Source: Haematococcus lacustris (Eukaryota; Chlorophyta; Chlorophyceae; Chlamydomonadales; Haematococcaceae). Taken from it: DNA of 64,000 bases. The notes beneath the pieces were generated by a model that was not told where the DNA came from, searched no databases, and saw only the letters and a program-made list of their open reading frames with translations. Both the position numbers and the translations under genes were made by a program. The stretch covers positions 1,447,768 to 1,511,767 of the forward strand of contig JASKMD010000021.1 of NCBI GenBank assembly GCA_030144725.1. Direction: 5' to 3'. Positions 9,456 through 22,645 of this stretch are shown here, piece after piece. Numbering within the stretch: position 1 is the stretch's first letter; each line of letters opens with the position of its first letter.

Positions 9456-12400
9456 ATGGGCCTTTCCGAAACGCAGCTGTTTGCGCTACGGCGCAAACTT
9501 GACGCACTGGGCTACACCGACCCCGTGGAACCCACGTCCGGTCCATTGGTGCAAAAGCTAGTGGACGACTTGGTGCATACTACTGACAGCTATCGCACCC
9601 TGAAACTGCAAAGCGCCAAACAAGCCCAAGATTTGTCAGCACAAGAATCAAAGGCACGCTCGTGCCAGCAGCAGCTTCGCTCTCGGCTTGCTTGAAGCTG
9701 GAACAAACATTTCAATCGGTGTCCATGCTCAGAGCGAGGCACTCAGACAGGACGTCGCCAGGCTCCAGTCCAACAACAGCAGCCTCCTGGTGCAGCTGAA
9801 ACAGGCCAAGGAGCAGAATGAACACAGTGACAAGGGCAACTACCAAGCTGTGAAAAGCCTGGAAGATCGCATTGCAGAGCTGACGTTCTGGCAGCAGTCA
9901 GCTCTGAGCAGGTTGGAAAGCAGTGAAAAAGACAACGATGCCTTGAAGGCAAAGGTGGTAGAGCTTGTGAAGCTCACTGACCAGTTGACAGCAGGTGACA
10001 CAGCATGCCCCGTGCATGGTCCCAGCCATAGAGCAAGTGATGCACTGATAGCATATGCATGCTCCATGCCAACCCCAGGTACCTTGGACCCCCAAGCAGC
10101 TGCTGCGAGGATTGCAATGCCGTCCTCACCGCGTGAGCGCTTGCTATGCACTACAAAGCTGCAGCAGCTGCTCCCACAGCCTTGCACAGCACTATAGGCC
10201 CCTGGATGCTAGGCAAGGCCCCATGCGCTCCATGAATCACCTTTACTCACCACCTACTGAACTAGCTATACTGACTAAAACCAGCCGCTTGAGCGCTTTG
10301 CTTGCTTGTCTCAATCATTGACTGGAAGCCTGCATCCACCTACTGCCATGCATATCACTGCAGACACATGCAAGGTGCAGTACAGGTGGCCCATGCGCGC
10401 GCTCCTGCCCCTCGCAGGCATCACACCCCTCTCACCAGCCCGCAAGCCCACAGGAGCAGCTGTGGACATCCTGCAGGCCGCCAATGCACGCATTGCCTCG
10501 CTGCAGCGACAGCTGATGGAAAGGGATGCCCAGCTGGCAGCCCTGCGTCAGCAGGTGGGCAGCCCTCGCAGTCACAGCGGCACCTCAATAGGCGGCTCCC
10601 ACCTGCCAGCCTGGCGGGAGGGACAAAGCACACCTGGTAGCTGGCAGCTTAGTGAGAGGGGCAGAGTTACACCAAGCTGCGCAAGGCCTGGCTGCTTTGG
10701 GGGCAGCTACCGGACTACAACTGGGCACTGAGCACTCTCAAACTACTACCATTGGGCACTGAGCACTCTAGAAGTACTACGACAGGGCACAGAGCACTGG
10801 GTACTGGGCACTCCTGGATTACTACCACTGGGCATTCCCGGACTACAGCTGCACAGGGGCTGCATCGAGGCAGCTGACTGGGATGCTGCTAGGCGTTGCC
10901 TGACTTGGGTTGCAGGTCACCAGCTCCATTGACGGCAGCCAGCGTGAGGTGGCAGGCCAGAGGTTGAGAGCTGGGTCTGGTGCTGACTCAGACGTGGCGG
11001 CTCTGACAGCACGTAATGAGGCCAATGAGAGCATGATCCTGCAGCTGAACAGCACAGTAAGTCACGGGGCTCAGCAGAGGCTTGCTGTGGCAAGCTGTGC
11101 CACTGCCCAAGACACTGTTAGTCCTGGCCTGGCATACCAGGCATGTCATGGCATGCCGCTACACGTGCTTAGACCTGTGCCGACACCAGCATCAGCAGAG
11201 GGCGCATACAAGAGCAAACAGGCTTAGCGTGCAATCCCTGGTCATTCTGTTCTGCCCCTCATTGCGGCACCATGCACACCTGCTTGCATGCAGCTTGGCA
11301 TCCGCCTCCATCAACACAGCTGCTGTCTGTGTTGGGCTGTCCCTCAGACCCTGTCCCCTCTCATGTCTTGTCTTTAACAGCGCCGTCCTGCTGAGCAGGT
11401 TGAGTCCTTGGGCCAGCAGCTGCGCAGCCTGGAGGCCACTGCCAAGGACAAGGCACGGCTGGAGGGGCAGCTGGCCAGTGAGCAGCGCCTGCGGGCAGAG
11501 GCTGATGACAAGCTGAGGAGGGCCGTCAAGGACAATGAGGGCATCATGCATGAGGTGACGAGCCGTGTGCAAGTCAGCATGCCGACAATGCCATGCAGCA
11601 TGTGCTGCCACCTTTGCTGCCTGGCAGTGTCAACAACTTAAGGTCCACAGCCAGGCCTTACGATGGGTGTGTGCTGCTGCGCCGCTGGTTGGTGAGAGCT
11701 GTGCATTTCTGCTGAGGGGCCTGGGCTGGCCATCCTGCCCGCATGCTCCCCTCTCTGTGCATTTGTGTTGACTGGCTCAGCGCTTAAGCTGACAGCCACT
11801 AGGTTACCCCTAGGCCGCCCTCCCCTTCCGGACGTTCTGCCAAGGTCAGAAACAGGTCTGCATTGGTTCAGGACTGCTAGCATGCAAACCTGGTCGAGGG
11901 TGAAGCAGGCTGCGTGCAACCCACCCCTGCCTCTGTTGTGAGCTGACACCAAGGTCCTTCTGCACCAGGGTCTTCACTGTCAGCCCCAACACACACCACC
12001 TGGAGTGGGGCGATATGCCTTAGCCGGCGGCACCCATTATGACATGAAGCTCTCGCCCCTCCCCTCCCCTCTCGCCCCGCCCCTCCCGCCCCTTCCCTCC
12101 CCTCTCGCCCCTCCCTCCCCTCTCGCCCCTCCCTCCCCTCTCGTCCCTTCCTCCCCTCTCGCCCCTCCCTCCCCTCTCGCCCCTCCCCTCCCCTCTCGCC
12201 CCTGCCCTCCCGTGTCATATCAGCCAGCTAGTCCATCCAGTCCAGCAGCTGGTTCGTAAAGGTCCTAAGGCAGTGGGCAAGGTACTCTGCCATGCATGCT
12301 ACAATGCAGCGCAGAGGCTACTCCTGTCAGTGCAAGACTCTGCTGTGTGCACTGCATGCGGAGCAGGTGCTCCAGCTGCGAGCCGACCTGGCCATGCTTC

Positions 12401-13974
12401 AGGCCACAAACAGCCAGGCCAACGCCGTGGCTGCTGCAGAAGTGGACAATGCCCTGAACAGTGTGAGCTGCACAGGGCCTCCCACACCCCTCCCATCCTT
12501 GACTAACAGCTCGCCCTTCTGTTCTCATCAAAACCAGCAGCAGGGCCTGCATGCATACTGTCTTGTGCTCAACAAGAATTACCTATGTACTTAGCAAGGG
12601 TTACACCAAGCAAACACCATGCTCAGGAGCCTTTGCACCATAATGCCAGATCCCTTTCAAGCAGCAGCGTCAACTCCCAGCACGCGGCTCCAGAGTCTTG
12701 GCACTGGAGAGCACAACCATTTCTTGCAACATCCCTTTCTAGTGTCATTCCCCTGCACGTGGCGGTGTCTTGTGTTAGGACCTGATAATGCTGGGGTGGC
12801 TGGGGTGGTGAGCTGTGTGGTGTTGCGTGGGTGCGGCAGGTCACGGGGCTGAGGGCGCGTCTGGCTGACAGCCGGTCAGAGACTCAGCGCCTGGCGGCAC
12901 AGCTGGACGCGCTCTCATCAGAGAGGACTGCTGCAATGTCCCAGGTTAGTCAGGCAAGGCGGAAGGGAGGAGGGCGGCGGGCAGGCCATCATCCACGACC
13001 CCGGTCAGCAGACCCCTGCAACACCACCACCGTCATCATCACCCAAGCAGCCGCACCAGGCTGACAATTAAACCCACCATCGTCATCATCACCACTACGC
13101 TTACCCCAATTGTTGCTACAGCTACCACCACAGAGTGCATGACAATCCTCATTGCCTCCTGCAGCCGCAGCCCTGTCACTGGCCCTCACCCTAACACCGT
13201 GACCTTCACCATTGCAACCATCATGTTCTGTCATGGAAGGTGAAGACAACAACCACAGTTTCACGGTGCTGGAGCTGACCTGCCTTATCTCAGGTGTCCT
13301 CTCTGCAGCGGGAGCTGGACGGCCTGAGGGGCCTGCTGGCAGACACCACAGCTAGAGCTGACGACCTGCGCAGCCAGGTGGGCAATCAGCACCCCCTACT
13401 GCGCTACTCACCTGCTGAGCCGGGCACGACTTGCGCCTATCGTAGCTGTCTTCTTCCTTGCGCGCTTACGGCACAAGTCATGGCATGGACTGAGTCGCAG
13501 CTGGTGATACAACTCCTCCCCCTCCTCTTTCCCTTCCCTTCCTTCCTTCTCTTCCGTCTCCTCCTTCTCCCATCCTCTACCAAGGGCAGTCACACATCTT
13601 GTTGCGATTGACGTTGCAGGCATACACTGCCAATGAAGAGCTGCAGGCTGCCTTAGACAATCTGGCAAGCAAGGACAGCCAGCTGGGGGAGGTGGAGCGC
13701 AGGATGGCAGCGCTGGCAGGTAGCTGCCACCCCCACCATCCAACGCCCCACCCCTCACCTACCACCCACAGCCCCCTGCTGACCTTGCCACCACCGCCCC
13801 ATTCCCACCCATCCCACCCTCTGCCCCTTTCCACCAGCGTCCCACTGGTTTCTTCTTTCAATTCATGCCACAGTATCTTAGCAGTTCAACAGAGCTCTCC
13901 CTTATCCTCCACAGTGGGTTTCATCATGGCAGCAACACCATTTCAGCTGCAACCCTGCATCCCCGCGCAGCACT

Positions 13975-14007
<33 letters not shown>

Positions 14008-17000
14008 TGCATAGCCCAGCAAAGATCCGTACCATGGCCCATGTGTACTGCCATACAGGCCTGCCGGGCACAAGCCTGGGTGCCTGCCTGGGGTCCCCAC
14101 AGCAGCAGTCTGGCTGCAGCCCCCCTGCCTGGTTGTAGCTGGGCGGTAGCTGTGGTCCTGCTGCGTGCCCTGCTGCCCCTTGATGAGTGTGGCAGTACCC
14201 TGTGAGGCCCCTTCCTGCGGCGCCTGGGCTGCCTCGACACTCCAGGCTGCGGGCCCCTGCCTGCTGTGCCTGTAGCCGAGCTGAATGCACGCAAGCGGGC
14301 AGGAGACAAGGCGGAGTTGGAGAGGGAGGCAGCAGCCACCAGGTGGGCAGACTGAGGTGGTGCTACCTGGGTGCTTGGGGGCGAGGCCTGTCTCACGCTG
14401 CAGGGTCAGGTGGCCACTGGCAGCTGGCAGGGGACCTGGCGGCTTGGCAGGCGGCCACTGGCCAGGTTGCCTGTCAGCATCAGACCACTGGCTGGAGGCT
14501 CCCAGGCTGCCTGGCAGCTCATGCTAGGGCTGTCTGACTTCAGGTGTGGCAGCAACGCTAACAGGCAAGTGCCAAGTGGTGATGGTGATGACGACGACAA
14601 TGATGATGACTGCACGGCAAGGCGTGGTGTTGCATGAGCAGGGTGACGCTTACAGGTTGTCTTTCACAGGGCAGCATCAGAGTTCACCCATAAGGCCGCC
14701 TGGCTGCCTGTGACTACAGTGTCAGCTCACACAGCTGGCCAGGACTATAGCGACTCGGATTGAGGGCCAGCAGGCCAGCCGCCAGCAGCCAGTTGTAAGT
14801 CAGGCACACTGGCAGGAAGGCATGCAGGCTGGCCTCAGCCTGCAGGCCACATCATTATGATACAGCCGCCTGCCTACAGGTCATGCTAGGCTGAGGGTCC
14901 GCTGGCTGTCTGCCGCCCTGCCTGCTGCTCCCACTGCAGAGTCGAGGAGCTGCAGCAGCGGTTGAACAGCTTGGAGGCAGCAGCCGGCAGCGAGCACAGC
15001 ACAAACCTGCAGGTACGCTGCACCGCATTCACCCACCCACCCCACTCACCCACACACTCACACACCCACCCACCCACCAACCCACCCCACCCACCTGCTA
15101 GCGAGCCACAGACCAGCCTATGTGACCCTTACCGTCTCTTCCTAACTCAGCTGGCCTGCTTGCCTGGTTGGACTGAGCCTGCCAAATGCTTTGCCCCAGC
15201 CCACCCAGGTTGTCTGCTGCCTTGGCCCTATCTTCCGCGCCTGCCTGCCAGCCTGCTCAGCGTGGCCCTGGTCGCCCTCGTCCTGCCCTGCCCTGACCCA
15301 GCCTTCCCGTGAGCCGCCCTGCCCTGGCCAGGCCTACTCCTTGTTGGGGCATGATGGGAGCTAGCTGCCGGGTCTGGTTGCATGCGCAGCTGGCCACCCA
15401 GCTGGCCAAGGTGGAGAGCCAGCTGCGCGGCACACAGTCCTCCCTAGCCACCCTGGAGAGTGAGGGCCACACCCTGCGCCAGCAGCTCAGAGTGGGTGAC
15501 GCAGCTGCAGCCAGCCAAGAGCTGCGCACCATGCCATCCTCCTTGGGCCCCCTCAAAACCTTGCTTGCATTACCACGTATCAGCCCCTTCATCAAGAAAA
15601 CAAAACCCAGATAACCCAATAAGTATAGAATGCTGGCTGTGAGCGATGTATGTAAATTCCTTGTGGCAGTTGCTGATCCAGTGGTGCAAGGGATGACATG
15701 CTGCTCCCGAGCCTGATGAGCAGGCGACTAGCAATGACAGTGACAGCGTCACATGAGCAGCACCAAGGGCACCCAAGGCCTACTCAACTGAGCCACCTCA
15801 CCACTGTCATAACCAGCTCAACCAGCCAATCAATGCAGGCTGAGCAATGAACCACTGGCTAGCACCGCAAACATCAAACAAAGCGCTGAAACAACCTCAG
15901 CTCATGCCATGCCCCATGACATAAGCCGGGCTCCCAGCTTGCAGGGTGCATGTGTAGCATGGATTGAAATGATGTTTTGATGTGTGGTGGTGCAGGAGGT
16001 GCAGGAGCTGCGGGTGCGGGCCCAGGGCAGTCTGGCGGCAGCAGAGGAGGAGCGCAGCCGCTTGGTGCGCGAGCTGCAGACCGCCTCCGCACAGCTAGCT
16101 GAGACCCGGCAGACTGCGGAGAAGCTGATGGGCGTGCGCTCTGAGCTGGAGGTATGGCCTGGCTATCCCCACATGCCACCCCTTCCACCCCCTTCCCCTT
16201 CAACCTCGCCCACACCGCATACCTCGGCCTAGCTGTCTGCAACCCCCTTTGCCTTCACTTTGTTCAGTGTTTCCCTGCCCTGCTTGCAGGTTGAGGCGGC
16301 CCAAGCCCGCAATGACGCGTCTGTGCTGGCTGCTGAGCAGCGTGTGCTGCATGACAGGCTGAAAGACGTCACCGCGCAGCTCGCCCAGAGCCAGGCGGCC
16401 TGCAGCAGCGCGCAGAGGGAGCTGTCTCAGCTGCAGGTGGGAGCCAGGCGGCCTGCAGCAGCAGCGCCCAGGCCAGCCTGCGTCTGCACCTGGAACCCTG
16501 ATCCCTTCAAGCAGCTTCTCACATGAAACGGGTTCATGGCCACATCACAGCCATCAGGTCCTTTTGCTGGGGATGGTGACCAGCAATGCATGGAGGCGGC
16601 AGCCTCTCTGGGCCTTTTCATCAACTGCAGCCTAGACCAAAGTCCTAGCCCTGTGATATGGCAGCATTGCTTAACCCTGCCAGTGCTACACGGCCCTCAG
16701 CAGCGCAGGACTGCATAGAGCTGCTCGGCACGGTCAGGCAGCGTAGCGTGGGTCCACATTGCTGCACCCCTAGCTGCTTCATGTACAGGAGTACATCAGC
16801 AGTGGAGACATCCCCATGCAGCAATCCCATGCAGCAATCCCATGCAGCACATGCTTAACAGCCTTGACAACATATATTCAGGGCCCTGACCCGCTTCTAA
16901 AACCTCTACAGCCTCAGTCCTCACCATCACTCCTTGCCAAGCCTTCATTCAGGGCCTTGCTAGCATTGTTTGATGTGTTGCCTGTGACTGGTTTCATGAT

Positions 17001-20000
17001 GTTCAAGGTCACACAGGCGGCAGGAGGGCGTCCACCTCCCATGCCCGCCCGCCATTGCATGAATCTGTACCTTACCCCTGACCAAGCACATGCCATGTGT
17101 TGGTGGGTGTTGGCGGCAGGGCATGCCTCAGCGCCTGGACGACACCCAGGAGCAGCTGCGGTCAGTGCAGGGCCGCGCAGCAAGCGCTGAGGCAGAGGCC
17201 GTGCGCTGCAAAGCTGAGGCGCGCCACCTCACTGATCAGCTGGTGCGGGCAGGTCAGTGGCTGCAGAGCACCTCCCTCCTACTGCCACCAGCCTCCTGTT
17301 ATGACTCCAGCAGGGCAGAGCACTCCAATTGCGTCACCATACCCATCACCACTGTCACAATCACCTTGACGTGTGTCACTCCTACTGCCACTGTCACCAT
17401 CATGCCACCTTGTCTTGATGTCTTTACCGTGTGCTTGCCCAAAGTCCTGTGTGAGGGGCCACTGCAATGTGTGTGACCATGATCCCTGCCTGCTGCCATG
17501 ATCCCTGCTGACCTGCCTGCTGCCATGATCCCTGCTGACCTGCCTGTTGCCATGATTCCTGCCGCCCTGCCTGCTGCCATGATTCCTGCTGACCTGCCTG
17601 CTGCCCTGCCTGCCCACTGCCCCTCCCATCCCCTTGGCCACAGAGTCGGACATGTCTTCAGTGCGCCGCATGCTGAGCAGTGAGCAGGAGGCAGCTGCAG
17701 GTCTGCGCAGTCAGCTGTCAAGGATTGAGCAGGAGCTGGCAGGGGCAGAGGAGCAGTGCAGGGCGCTGCAGGTCAGTCACAAGCACCAGTACCATCGCTG
17801 GCACCGCCACCATCACTACTGCCCCAACCGGCATCGCAGACAGGAGCAACGCTTGCATCCCTATCCAGCACCTCCACCCCCAAAACTGCCATCATGCCAT
17901 CATCACCATTGCCCTGCATGGCCCACCACAACAAACACCACGCCCATCACAACAGAACCCACCATCACCATCGCCCTGCATCCCTGCCTTACCGACCTGC
18001 ACCTTTGTCTTGCTGCTTGGCTGTGTGGCTGAGTGCAGGCTGAGCGTGACCAGCTGCTGTCCCAGCAGCGCTCCTTCCTGGCTGACCTGGAATCCCTGAA
18101 GGGGGCTCTGGCGGCAGAGGAGGCTGCGGCACAGCAGGCAGATGCGGGCGTGCGGAGCTTGCAGTCTAGGCTGGCAGCGTCCCAGAAGCAGCTAGCTGAG
18201 AAGGTGGGGTGGGGCAGGCCGGGGTTCAGGGGTGTGGGATTGAAACCACAGCCATGATCGCTGAGGCATGGTGCATGACTTGAGGGGGCCGAAGCTGCCA
18301 TGGCTGCTGCATCGTTTGTTCCGCCAAGGGGGACACATGCTACAGGACAAGGCCAAGGTATAGGTCAGGTGTCCTGGAAGAGCCTGTGCATCACCTGATC
18401 ACCGATGGCGGCACAGGGTATCGCCAACTTATCAAACCCAGCCAATGAGGCCAAATGCTGAGTCATGCCAAAGTATGCCAAGCAGGGGAAATCAGGGGAG
18501 CGCTACAGGTGTAGAGCCTGAAGGCCGTTGTGGGAAGTTGGCTGCAGAAGTGATGGTGGAGGGCAGGAGTTTCTGGTAGGGGTTGTGAGAGGGGCAAGAG
18601 AGCTTGAAGTTGCGAGTCTAGGTGTAGGGATCCCATGCCCCAGGCGCAGTGGGGAGGGGTGGGAGAGAGGGGGATGACCGCAAACCAGTGGTGGGCTCAT
18701 TTGATGAGCGCTGCTTAGCTGTCTATGTATAGTCTAGGGGCCGGGTCAGTGGATGCAGGGCTGTACTGGGGCTCTGAGGCCAGGCAAGTGCCATGGTGGC
18801 ATGCTGTGTGCTTTGACCCGCATGGTGACATGTTGTGTGCTCTGAGCTGCTCACAGCTTCACAGTAGCTTTGACACCTCCTGGATTACTCAGCCAGTTCG
18901 GCCAATACAATACAATATGTTTATGCTGTCGTAATGCAATGGCCAATACCACCAGCCCCTTCTGCTGCAAAGTCCCACTGCTGTTGCTCCCATTGCCACT
19001 GCTGCTTTGGTAGCTGCTGATGCTCCTCCTGTCGTGACAAGCTGGGTGGTGGAGGTGGTGGTGGTGGTGTGTTCTCAGGAGGAGGAGGTTGGCCGTGTGA
19101 GCAGCCTACTGGCCCAAGCCCAGGCCGCCGTAGACAGCGCTCGCAGCCGGGAGGAGGAGGCTCGCAGCTCTGGCAGAGAACTGGCTGAGCGGGCCAGACG
19201 GGCTGAGGCCCGGGCAGCAGAGTATGAGGCGGACATTGGCCAGGTATGTCGGTCAGGGCAGTAGTGGCGCTTGAGCAGCAGGGCAGGGTGGCGGTGGGGC
19301 GCAAATGATGAAGAGTTGCAAGGTCAGCGGCTCAATACGTGCTCGCAATGGTGGGCTGGCTAATGCTGGCTTGTGGTACCATTGCCTGTGCTGCTGAGCA
19401 GCAGAACTGTTCAGAGGTTGGTGTGTCACAGCAGGTGTCGGTGGCAGCAGCAGGGGTAGACAGGCCAGAGTTAATGGCAGCAAGCGCCGGCGGGTGGCCA
19501 GGCAGGGGTTACTAGTTGTCACTAGGCAGCAGAGCAGGGGCCAGTCTGCAGAGAAGAGGTGGCTGGGTGTTGGTAGTGTGGGGTGAGCTGTATACCTGAT
19601 GAACAATGGAGCATAGCAGGGGTGCTGGCCACCTCAATGGCTTGGCCTGGTTAGCTGGCTCCTGGCCCCTGCCCTGCAGCTGCGTGCGGCCCGGGAGGGC
19701 GCTACCTCCCACATCCGGCAGCTGGAGGGGTCTTTGACCGGCCTGCGAGGCGAGCTGGAAGCGCGGCGGCAGGAGGTGGAGCAGCTGACCACCCTGAGCC
19801 TGAGGGGGGATGCCACAGTGCAGGAGTACATGAGCAACCTGAAGGTGAGCCAGCCCCTGGCTTGCCCTGCTGCCACAACGGATGTGCCCAACCTCCACAG
19901 CTCATACTCATGCTGAAGACTGTGCCTCCATGCGACAAGGGAGCGCTGGGGCAGGGGTTAGAGGAGGCAGTGTAGGGCGTGAGGGAGGAGCTGCTGTTGA

Positions 20001-22554
20001 GCAGGTTGAGCGGTTGGGTGGCCCTGGTAAAACCTGCTCTGGTGCTGGCCCTTTTCAGCATGTCGACTTGTCCACCTGTAGCTGCCTGGCCTGAAACATG
20101 GCCTTACACCTTAAGGTCTGATTGCCATCATCACATCAATACTCTCGCCTCCCCTGCTGCTGGCCCTGCTCATGGCTCCTGTCCCCGTGGGCGGCTCTTT
20201 CTCCTGGCCTCGTCTTCTACAGCCGCAGCACGCCAAGGGCTGTGGGGTATGAATGCCATTGAAAGCCTACCCTGACCTTCCCGCTGGAGATCCTGGCCCC
20301 GTCAGCAGCCCGTCCATATCCTGTTCTTTGCTAGAGTAGCTGCTAGGGCAGCTGCTGCTTTCTGTATGACGTCTGGGGCTACATGTGCACCTATGTTGTG
20401 TCCACATGTACTATGTTGGTGATGTGTCAGGCAGTGTGATAGGTGTGACAAAGTGCGGTGCCAACGCCGACCATGTGCGGTGACTGCAGGCAATGTCCGG
20501 TGACCTGCGCGCAGCCGAGATGCGCATCGCCGACCTGGTGTCGGAGCTTGCCGGGTGTCAAGACGCGCTAGGCCGGGCCGCGGCGGAGTCAGCCGACCTG
20601 CGGCAGCTCGTAAACACCCTCGACCAGGAACGCGACAACCTGCAGGTAAGGCTCCTCCTGGCCTCTGCACGAGCACGGGGTCACCCCGGGAACGGTAGAG
20701 AGCAACAGCACAACTGGGAGTGTGGCAGACCTCCCATAAGTCACACTTCACAATGCCCAGTACAGCCTTTGCCCTCGTGTCATCCTCGTCACTACGGGAC
20801 AATACTCGTGTGGAGTGTCCATGCTCGCTTGATGCGTGTCATGGCACATGGTGAGCCATTGTTGGCTGGGTGTTGATGGGGGGGTGTCGCAGGCTGAGCT
20901 TGACTCACATGCGGAGCAGACGGCAGAGATGAGCAGCCAGCTGCAAGCGCTACAGGCACAGGTGCGTCGCTTGGCCACTATAGGTAGCTGGATGTGGCTA
21001 GCCATTACATACGCATATCTGAGGTGTTTACAACATACAGGGTCATGTAAAACCCAGCTGGTGGCTGCTGGTATGGCACGCCAGTGGGGCATGGCGTGCC
21101 CGCATTTAGTATGCCTGCATGGAGTCTGCCTGGCCTTCGCTTAGCGAGGCCCACCCTCACTTGCCTGTTTAGGAGTGCTACTGTAGTAGGCAGGCCCGCA
21201 CAAGCCCGATTGTGCAAGGCCCAGGGCTGACAGGTCCAGGGCTCTCCACCTCCTGGCAGCTGACCTCATGGCCTCTGCTCCACTCCCTTGTGTTTGTTTG
21301 TGTGTGTCCTGCCTTTGTCTTAACCCTTCACAGGCAGCGGACACCACCCGCCTCCTGGCTATGGCTGAGGGCCGCCTAGCTCATGCTGACGCCCGCGCCA
21401 CTGACAGCGAGGCTGAGGTGGCGCGGCTACGCAACCAGCTGGCTGCTGCCATGGAACAGCTGCAAGCAGGTGTGGCATGGCTGGTCATTGAAAGCAGCAG
21501 CAGGACAAGCAACAGCATCACCAGCAGCAGGGCGTGCAGTGGAGTAGCAAGGCTGCAAAGGATGTGCACACCCAGCTGCCAGCACCAAGGTTATTGTCAG
21601 GGTCAGCAGCAGGGTTAAATGCACTTGCTCTTTGCTTGAGGCCACCTGCTAGCATTGAGGCAGCATGAGGTGGGGCTGGCTGATCTAGAGCAGCTGCAGA
21701 CCTGGCGCCACCTGCACATGCTGTGGGGTATGCTGCGCAGTCAGCAGCGAGCGCAACAGCCTGGTTGAGGAGCTGCGGGCAGTCAGTGAAGACCTGGAGG
21801 CGCTGGTGAAGGAGAACCAGGTGGGACAGGCCCCCTCAACTGTTGGTCGCTCCTCCCCTCCCCGCCCTTCACCACCCTATCTTACCCCTCCCCACCCTCC
21901 CCACAACTCCCCTTCCTCCCCACCCTCCACCCTTCACCATGCTCCTCCATGCCCTGCAGGTGGTGAGCAATGAGCTTGCAGCCACGGCGCAGCAGCGGGA
22001 TGCAGCCGCCGCTGAAGTGTGCCGCCTGACCGCACGCGTCAACAGTGCAGAGCAGATGGTGAGCAAACCCACCCCCTGCTGCTCCCGACCCTTTGGAGAG
22101 TCACTTTTCTCTCTGATGCTGGACAACTTGGACAGGGCATAAGCAGATGTGGCTAAAGCAACAAATGCTGATAAGCCAAGTAGTAGCTTTTGTCTTGTGC
22201 AGCTGCAGCAGGAAGGGCCAACAGTGCAGAGCAAATGGTTAGTAGAGCAAGGATGAATAAAAGAAATGTAAGATGTAAGGTACATGCCCCGTGCCTCAGG
22301 GTTCAGCACACTAACACACTGCTGGGGGCATTGCTGAACCACGTGCCTGTCAGACCTTGCTCATCCTACCTTCATGCCAGCGAGCCCAGGCCCATGCCTC
22401 AGGTACTCAGCCAGCCCATTAGTCCTGACTGTCAGGGTGGCTGGGGTGCTGCAGGTCCGGTCAAAGGAGGCTGAGGTGGAGGACCTGAGGCGGGCGTATG
22501 AGTCCCTGGCCCTGGACAACAGACGGTGCGTTGCATGCTGCTGCCCTGCTCCCG

Positions 22555-22645
<91 letters not shown>

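Noticed and set aside
14640..14800. Extra Bld10 exon between exons 10 and 11
   Set aside because: An acceptor-like TTTCACAG exists, but exons 10 and 11 already join in phase and the intervening frame contains no coiled-coil sequence.
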